NCBI GenBank assembly: GCA_934486965.1
Contig: CAKSQP010000056.1
Span: 1-9,575 of the forward strand
Source: an uncultured Eubacteriales bacterium
GTDB taxonomy: Bacteria; Bacillota; Clostridia; Oscillospirales; UBA644
DNA length: 9,575 bases
Reading direction: 5' to 3'
Shown piece by piece: positions 5,024 to 9,575 of the stretch (its first letter is position 1; the number at the start of each line of letters is the position of its first letter). A program made the translations under genes and the position numbers. The notes below the pieces were generated by a model that ran no database searches, was not told the DNA's origin, and saw only the letters and a list, made by a program, of their open reading frames with translations.

Positions 5024-5689
5024 ATGATATGGTGCGTTGAAGACGACGCAAGCACCCGCGACATAGAAGTCTATGCTTTGGGGCAGACGGGATTTTCAGC
5101 CTGCGGCTTTGAAGACGGACAAACAATGCTCGAAAAACTCAAAACGGAAAAACCCGAACTTATAGTTCTCGACGTAATGCTTCCGGGCAAAGACGGAGTG
5201 GAAATTCTGAAAGAACTGAAAAGATCGCCCGAATATGCAGATATTCCCGTAATTATGGCGACTGCAAAGGGCGAAGAATACGACAAGATAAAGGGGCTTG
5301 ATTCCGGCGCCGATTATTACCTTACAAAGCCTTTCGGGGCAATGGAATTCGTCTCCTGCGTCAAAGCGGTCCTGAGAAGATACAAGCCGAAGAATACGAA
5401 GACTATCGAAAACGGCGGGCTCAAACTCGACGACGACGCCCACACCGTTTTTGCCGACGGCGAAAAAATAGTCCTTACATATAAGGAATTTGAGATACTG
5501 AAACTCTTCATGCAGAATCCCGGAAAAGCGTTTACGAGAGATATGCTTTTTAACGAGATATGGGGCATGGATTTCTGCGGAGAGACGAGAACCGTAGATA
5601 TGCATATCCGCACGCTCCGTCAGAAGATAGGAAAATACGGAGAAAAGATAGAAACGGTAAGAAACGTAGGTTACCGTTGGGAGCAGTAA
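5024..5689 (+). CDS. OmpR/PhoB-family response regulator
   Basis: The 221-residue DNA-binding regulator is the output half of a two-component system with the kinase encoded next. The receiver domain covers residues 1-115: acidic pair D7/D8, phosphoacceptor D50 in LIVLDVMLPGKDG, switch T80 in IMATAKG and conserved K102 in YYLTKPF. The C-terminal winged helix (about 128-220) has VLTYKEFEILKLFMQNPGKA and the recognition helix and wing around TRTVDMHIRTLRQKIG and VRNVGYRW, as in OmpR/PhoB proteins. Start: ATG 5024 with GGGAGGG (5011-5017) 6 nt upstream; the fold starts at residue 2. It is 1 nt from the GTG of the kinase gene, so the pair is one operon. The system resembles PhoP/PhoR by domain order, but no target genes can be told from the window. 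Its binding may include the promoter region upstream (autoregulation, inferred). Confidence 0.93.
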   Translation: MIWCVEDDASTRDIEVYALGQTGFSACGFEDGQTMLEKLKTEKPELIVLDVMLPGKDGVEILKELKRSPEYADIPVIMATAKGEEYDKIKGLDSGADYYLTKPFGAMEFVSCVKAVLRRYKPKNTKTIENGGLKLDDDAHTVFADGEKIVLTYKEFEILKLFMQNPGKAFTRDMLFNEIWGMDFCGETRTVDMHIRTLRQKIGKYGEKIETVRNVGYRWEQ

Positions 5690-5690
5690 A

Positions 5691-7316
5691 GTGACAGGGA
5701 AAATATTCAGAGCGATCCTTGCCGTCGCAGTAGCGGTGCTTTTCGCCTCGGTAATAATGATAACGGGCGTTATCTACGGTTATTTCGGCAACATTGAAAG
5801 AGAGAGACTTGCCGACGAAGCCTTGATTGCCGCGGCGGCGTTTGAAAAGGGCGGAACGGAAGTCCTTTCGGAAATAAACCCCGAAAATTACCGAATAACC
5901 CTTATCGACACCGACGGAACAGTCGTTTTCGACACCGAAAAAGATCCTTCCGGACTTGAAAATCACTCCGACCGCGAGGAAATCATAGAAGCCGAAAAAA
6001 ACGGAACGGGAGAAAGCACGAGATATTCTTCGACCCTGACCGAAAAAACGCTTTACTGCGCAAAACGTCTTTCGGACGGCAGAATTCTGCGGGTATCGAC
6101 AAGTTACGCGACAGTAGCGCTTCTGATGCTCGGAATCCCCCAGCCGATACTTGTCGTTATAATAATCGCGGTTGCAATCTCTGCTTTTCTTGCAAACAAA
6201 CTTGCAAAAAAAATAGTCAAGCCGATAAACGAACTTGACCTTGAAAAACCGCTCGAAAACAAAACTTACGAAGAGTTGAAACCGTTGCTTATAAGGCTTG
6301 ACGATCTTCATTCGGAAGTTTCGGAGCAATTGAAAAAATTACGGCAGAAGACCGACGAATTCACGCAGACGACCGAAAATATGAAAGAGGGACTTATCCT
6401 TCTTGACGAAAACTATGAAATTCTCAGTATAAACCCCGCGGCTGAAAAGATATTCGGCGAAAGCGGAAACAACCTTTCGGAAAGGATACTTTCTTCCGTA
6501 AAAAAAGCCGAAAAGGACGGGCAGTGCGAAATTTCGAAAGAGATAAACGGCAGAGACTATCGCTTTGACATAAGCAGAATTGACAGTGACGGCGCGGTCG
6601 CGGGCTTTGTCATTCTGGCGTTCGACTCGACGGAACAGACGTTTGCCGAAAGAAACCGCAGGGAATTCACCGCAAACGTTTCCCACGAACTCAAGACCCC
6701 GTTACAGGGGATAATCGGAAGCGCCGACCTTATCCAGTCGGGAATGGTGAAACCCGAAGATATGCCGAGGTTTGTCGGGCACATACAAAAAGAGGCTTCA
6801 CGACTGCTTGCGCTTATCGAAGACATAATCAGGCTTTCGCAACTTGACGAGCAAAACGATATGCCGACCGAAAAAGTCGACCTTTTTGAAACGGCGAAAG
6901 AAGTTCGGTCGACCCTTGAAAACGCCGCGGAAGAAAAGAACGTAACGGTAGATCTCAACGGAGAACACGCCGAAATAAACGGTGTGAAACGACTTATCTA
7001 CGAAATCGTCTACAACCTTTGCGACAACGCGATAAAATACAATACCGACGGCGGCAAAGTCGATATTACGGTGTCTTCCGACGGCAAAAACGCTGAAATC
7101 AGGGTAAAAGATACAGGTATCGGGATTCCGCCCGAACACAGAGACAGGATTTTCGAACGCTTTTACAGAGTCGACAAGAGCCACTCGAAAGCGTCGGGAG
7201 GTACGGGCCTCGGACTTTCAATAGTCAAACACGCGGTCCAGTACCACAACGGAAAAATAACGCTTGAAAGCGAAGTCGGAAAAGGAACGGCAATCACCGT
7301 CGAATTCCCGATATAA
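5691..7316 (+). CDS. PhoR-like membrane sensor histidine kinase
   Basis: The 541-residue kinase begins with GTG 5691, preceded by GGGAG (5679-5683) at 7 nt and one base after the regulator's stop. A first membrane helix (about 7-31) and a second (about 143-168) enclose a roughly 110-residue extracytoplasmic sensor with a Cache/PAS-like pattern (ITLIDTDGTVVFDTE, NHSDREEIIEAEKNGTGEST), as in Gram-positive PhoR proteins. Then come a HAMP-like linker (169-215), a cytoplasmic PAS domain (about 222-315) and the dimerisation domain with phosphoacceptor H332 in NVSHELKTPLQGI. The catalytic domain has N442/N446 in YNLCDNAIKY, DTGIGIP at 474-480, F box RIFERFYRVD and GGTGLGLSIV at 503-512. All catalytic motifs are intact. 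It should autophosphorylate on H332 and pass phosphate to D50 of the regulator. The signal sensed is unknown; phosphate limitation is only one possibility. A terminator follows. Confidence 0.94.
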   Translation: MTGKIFRAILAVAVAVLFASVIMITGVIYGYFGNIERERLADEALIAAAAFEKGGTEVLSEINPENYRITLIDTDGTVVFDTEKDPSGLENHSDREEIIEAEKNGTGESTRYSSTLTEKTLYCAKRLSDGRILRVSTSYATVALLMLGIPQPILVVIIIAVAISAFLANKLAKKIVKPINELDLEKPLENKTYEELKPLLIRLDDLHSEVSEQLKKLRQKTDEFTQTTENMKEGLILLDENYEILSINPAAEKIFGESGNNLSERILSSVKKAEKDGQCEISKEINGRDYRFDISRIDSDGAVAGFVILAFDSTEQTFAERNRREFTANVSHELKTPLQGIIGSADLIQSGMVKPEDMPRFVGHIQKEASRLLALIEDIIRLSQLDEQNDMPTEKVDLFETAKEVRSTLENAAEEKNVTVDLNGEHAEINGVKRLIYEIVYNLCDNAIKYNTDGGKVDITVSSDGKNAEIRVKDTGIGIPPEHRDRIFERFYRVDKSHSKASGGTGLGLSIVKHAVQYHNGKITLESEVGKGTAITVEFPI

Positions 7317-7321
7317 AATTT

Positions 7322-7349
7322 AAGGACACGGAAAACCGTGTCCTTTTTT
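7322..7349 (+). terminator. Terminator of the two-component operon
   Basis: AAGGACACGG (7322-7331) pairs with CCGTGTCCTT (7336-7345) around a 4-nt A loop and runs into T 7344-7349. Its T tract overlaps the stop codon of the convergent gene ending at 7348. Confidence 0.93.
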
Positions 7350-7902
7350 ATTGTTCGGGGATTTCGCTCGGCAGGTCGACGATTATGGGCTCGTGGTGCA
7401 GTGCGGGCAGAACTTTTTCAAAGAGATCTTTCATCGAAAAGCGAATGCTCGAAGTCGACTTGCAGGGGTGACAACTGATGACGTCTTTTTTTAAGATATC
7501 GCGGTCGATTATCAGCGTAACGTCGTTATCTTTGTCGTTTATGAGCCCGAGAACCGAGCAGGAACCGGGGTAAAGGTCGAGATATCTGACCATATCCTCG
7601 GCGGAGGCGAAGGAAAGTCTTGCCGAATTTATCTGTTTTGAAAGGAATTTCGTTTTGAAAATTTTATCGCCCGGCATGACCAGAAGATAGAATTTCGTCT
7701 TCTGCGTATTGCACAGAAACAGATTTTTCTTTATATCGGTGCCGAGGACTTTGCCGACGGCGACGCACGCTTCCATGGTGTCGGTCGGGTGATGGTCGAC
7801 GCGGTAATATTCTATTCCGAGGTCGTCGAGAAAATCATAGCAGCGCTCTTCCCTGTCTTCCCTTTTGTCTTCGGGTCTCCCTTTGAAAAGTTCGCTTATC
7901 AT
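7348..7902 (-). CDS. YbaK/ProRS-associated-domain protein, PrdX/ProXp-ala-like tRNA editing
   Basis: The 184-residue protein matches the free-standing aminoacyl-tRNA editing family that deacylates mischarged tRNA-Pro (Ala-tRNA-Pro in ProXp-ala/PrdX). Key landmarks are HHPTDTMEAC at 37-46, the conserved lysine K59 in IKKNLFLCNTQKTKFYLLV, ARLSFASAEDM at 94-104, GSCSVLGLIND at 113-123 (usually GSVSPFGL) and CHPCKSTSSIRF at 144-155. An extended N-terminus of about 20 charged residues precedes the domain. Many Firmicutes relatives have Asn in the last motif (HPxxNTSS); here the position is Ser, so activity or substrate choice might differ. ATG 7902 overlaps the stop of the HAD gene by 4 nt (ATGA), with a weak AGGCGG 10 nt upstream, indicating translational coupling. 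It is the last gene of the trxB-like/HAD/editing operon. The family is secure; the exact substrate is inferred. Confidence 0.85.
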   Translation of the reverse strand: MISELFKGRPEDKREDREERCYDFLDDLGIEYYRVDHHPTDTMEACVAVGKVLGTDIKKNLFLCNTQKTKFYLLVMPGDKIFKTKFLSKQINSARLSFASAEDMVRYLDLYPGSCSVLGLINDKDNDVTLIIDRDILKKDVISCHPCKSTSSIRFSMKDLFEKVLPALHHEPIIVDLPSEIPEQ

Positions 7903-8534
7903 ATCAAATCAACCGCCTTTATAAGAGAATTTATTTTTTCGTAGTTTTTGCTTTCGGGAATTTCCTGATGTCCGCCCGTATATAAAAGACAGCGACAGCC
8001 GAGAAGAGACGCGATCTCAAAATCGTGAAGAGAATCGCCGATAAAGACGACGTCGGACGGAGAAACTCCGTTTTTCTTTTCCCATTCGAGGGCAATTTCC
8101 GCTTTCGAGCCTGCGTAAATATCGCCTATCCCAGCGATTTCGGTAAAGAATTTTTCAATTCCGAAACTTCCGACCTGACTTTTTAAGACGTCGGCTTTCG
8201 ACGCCGAAATTATATACTGCCGATATCCTTTTTCGGAAAATGCGGAAAGCGTTTTTACGGCGTCGCGATTAAGGTTGCAGACTTTTTTATCACGACTCAG
8301 CGGGATATAGATATCCATATACTCGACCGCAAGTTTTTCGAAAGGTTTTTTCGAAAAATCAAGTCCGAGATTTTCGTAAAAACGGGTTATCGGAAAGCAG
8401 AATTTACGGCGATAGTCTTCGTCCGATTCAAGCGGCGGAAGTCCGTTATCCGTAAGCAATTTATCAATCGTATAACGACAGATCCCGAAATCATCGAAAA
8501 GCGTGCCGTTCCAGTCCCAAAGAATGTATTTCAT
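7899..8534 (-). CDS. HAD-superfamily phosphatase with DWNGT motif
   Basis: The 211-residue cytoplasmic hydrolase has the four HAD motifs. Motif I is WDWNGTLFDD with nucleophile D7 and Asn at position 9 where most family phosphatases have the acid/base Asp. Motif II is S110 in YIISAS, motif III K144 in AGSKAEIA, and motif IV IGDSLHDFEIA with D167 and D171. The helical cap lies between residues about 15 and 85, as in phosphoglycolate-phosphatase-like (subfamily I) enzymes. The DWNGT form recurs in a known branch of the family, so it is not evidence of decay. The substrate is unknown; small phosphorylated metabolites are typical. Start ATG 8534 overlaps the preceding stop by 4 nt (ATGA), without a clear ribosome binding site of its own, so translation probably depends on coupling to the upstream gene. 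Confidence 0.88.
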   Translation of the reverse strand: MKYILWDWNGTLFDDFGICRYTIDKLLTDNGLPPLESDEDYRRKFCFPITRFYENLGLDFSKKPFEKLAVEYMDIYIPLSRDKKVCNLNRDAVKTLSAFSEKGYRQYIISASKADVLKSQVGSFGIEKFFTEIAGIGDIYAGSKAEIALEWEKKNGVSPSDVVFIGDSLHDFEIASLLGCRCLLYTGGHQEIPESKNYEKINSLIKAVDLI

Positions 8535-9427
8535 AAGTTATCAATGTAGTCGCAGGCGGCAAGGGCTGCAATTGCCCCGTCCGATGCCGCGGTCGCGACC
8601 TGTCTTATTTTTTTCGTGCGGCAGTCTCCCGCGACGAAAACACCGTCGGTTTTTGTTTTGCAATCGGAAGAATCGGCGTATCCGCGCTCGTCAAGAGAAA
8701 TGATATTTTCAAACGGAGCGTTCTGAGGAACGAGACCGATAGCAACGAAAAGTCCGTCAAGCGCAAGTTCTTTTTCTTCGCCGTTCTTTTCGATTATAAC
8801 GCCCGAAAGTTCCTTTTCGCCGAGAAGTTTTTTGACGGTCGAATCGGTAATGATTTCGATATTTTCCGATTTTTCGACTTCTTCGCAGAGTTTTTTTTCG
8901 CCCGTGAGATACGGAAGATTCTGAATGATAATTACTTTTTTCGCAACGCCCGAAAGCAAAATCGCTTCCTGCAAAGCGGAGTTTCCGCCGCCGACGACTC
9001 CGACGGTCTTCCCTTTATAGAAAGCCCCGTCGCAGACTGCGCAGAAAGAAATTCCATCTCCGATAAACTTTTCTTCGTTTTCAAGCCCGAGAAGGCGGTG
9101 AGCCGCCCCTGTCGCGACAATGACGGCTTTCGCTTCGAAATCGCCGCCGTCGGTTTTTACGGTTTTTGTTTTTCCGTCGACAACGGAAAGAACCTCGCAC
9201 GCCTCAAAGTCAGCCCCCTGAAAAAGCGCCTGATCGACAAGTTTTTCGGCAAATTCATTTCCGGTGACGGAAGTGAATCCGGGGATATTTTCGACTTTCG
9301 GAGAAAAGGTTATCTGTCCGCCGAAAGTACCTTTTTCGATAACGAGCGTTTTTTTGCCCGCACGCAGAGCGTAGATTGCCGCGGTAAGTCCCGCGGGACC
9401 GCCGCCGATTATAATTATATCGTACAT
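8531..9427 (-). CDS. Thioredoxin-reductase-like flavoprotein with altered NADPH site
   Basis: At 298 residues the length fits low-molecular-weight thioredoxin reductases (about 300-320). The FAD domain has IIIIGGGPAGLTAAIYALRA at 4-23, the ATG motif at 105-107 and DGVFVAGDCR at 261-270. The redox-active disulfide is C129-A-V-C132 (usually CATC) in ISFCAVCDG. The second nucleotide-binding site reads VVGGGNSALQEA (144-155), and where NADPH-dependent enzymes have HRR...R for the 2'-phosphate this protein has IIIQNLPYLTGEKKL (166-180), with no arginine. It may therefore use NADH, ferredoxin or another donor. In the cell it would keep thioredoxin or a related protein reduced. ATG 9427 has GAGG (9435-9438) 7 nt upstream and an in-frame TGA at 9437-9439, so the start is fixed. 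It is the first gene of a three-gene coupled operon; no clear promoter is seen in the 148 nt before it. Confidence 0.9.
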   Translation of the reverse strand: MYDIIIIGGGPAGLTAAIYALRAGKKTLVIEKGTFGGQITFSPKVENIPGFTSVTGNEFAEKLVDQALFQGADFEACEVLSVVDGKTKTVKTDGGDFEAKAVIVATGAAHRLLGLENEEKFIGDGISFCAVCDGAFYKGKTVGVVGGGNSALQEAILLSGVAKKVIIIQNLPYLTGEKKLCEEVEKSENIEIITDSTVKKLLGEKELSGVIIEKNGEEKELALDGLFVAIGLVPQNAPFENIISLDERGYADSSDCKTKTDGVFVAGDCRTKKIRQVATAASDGAIAALAACDYIDNL

Positions 9428-9575
9428 ATATTTTCCTCAAAAGAAAGCCGCCGAAGAACTGGCTGAGGGCTGATAAGGAAGTATTGGTTTCTCACAGCAA
9501 AATTCCCCGTATCTTTGTCCAAAGCCTCGCAAGGCGACGGCCTTGCTGCATTTTGAACTTCGATACAAGAAATTT
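9428..9575 (-). other. Untranslated region before the trxB-like operon, with a hairpin
   Basis: This stretch holds no credible gene on either strand. It contains a 7-bp perfect inverted repeat with a 4-nt loop (GCAAGGC 9529-9535, GCCTTGC 9540-9546) without a strong T tract. The minus strand shows no convincing -35/-10 pair upstream of ATG 9427; the best candidate, TTGCTG with CTTATC 17 nt later, is poor. The operon promoter may lie beyond the window end. Confidence 0.35.

Noticed and set aside
5550..6329. 259-residue open frame on the minus strand across the regulator/kinase junction
   Set aside because: Antisense to two genes with clear intact domains; composition is a by-product of codon bias.
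7899..8534. HAD protein as inactive because motif I has Asn for the second Asp
   Set aside because: DWNGT occurs in a recognised branch of the family and all other motifs are intact.
1..9575. CRISPR array, insertion sequence or toxin-antitoxin pair
   Set aside because: No regularly spaced repeats, transposase motifs or small paired genes were seen.

Overview
The window looks like chromosomal DNA from a Clostridia-type Gram-positive bacterium (Bacillota), probably a gut or anaerobic lineage. The reasons are strong GGAGG-type ribosome binding sites, near-consensus TTGACA/TATAAT promoters, short intrinsic terminators, a purine-class riboswitch, an OmpR/PhoR-type two-component pair and a PrdX/ProXp-ala-like editing protein. 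Base composition is moderate. No name below genus level can be supported.

Layout. (1) 2-610 (+): 3' part of a Gfo/Idh/MocA-family sugar oxidoreductase, closed by a terminator. (2) 654-902 (+): a perfect-consensus promoter drives a tRNA-Gly(CCC) gene with encoded CCA. A terminator-like hairpin without a T tract follows, then a purine-riboswitch aptamer whose 3' half is also the 5' arm of an intrinsic terminator. (3) 903-2264 (+): the FAD-dependent dehydrogenase (COG2509 type) controlled by that leader, ending at a bidirectional terminator. (4) 2296-4865 (-): two overlapping genes that look like phage tail-fibre/tailspike parts, a small repeat protein and a right-handed beta-helix protein. (5) 4906-5023: an intergenic region with two strong promoters facing one another. 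(6) 5024-7316 (+): OmpR-family response regulator and PhoR-like sensor histidine kinase, then a terminator. (7) 7348-9427 (-): a tightly coupled operon of thioredoxin-reductase-like protein, HAD phosphatase and prolyl-tRNA editing-like protein, each pair overlapping by 4 nt. (8) 9428-9575: an untranslated tail containing a small hairpin.

How the parts may work together. The most interesting element is the leader at 805-885. It has all the core residues of a purine riboswitch, with C at the ligand-pairing position (guanine type), but a shortened L3 loop and altered L2. Aptamer and terminator are mutually exclusive, so the arrangement predicts that ligand turns the flavoprotein gene ON, the reverse of most guanine riboswitches. 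I see no promoter between the tRNA and the aptamer, so the tRNA and the riboswitched gene may share a transcript. The phage-like pair is isolated from any other phage gene in the window, lacks signal peptides and has its own promoter. The thioredoxin-reductase homologue keeps its redox cysteines but lacks the usual arginine motif for the NADPH 2'-phosphate, so its electron donor is in doubt.
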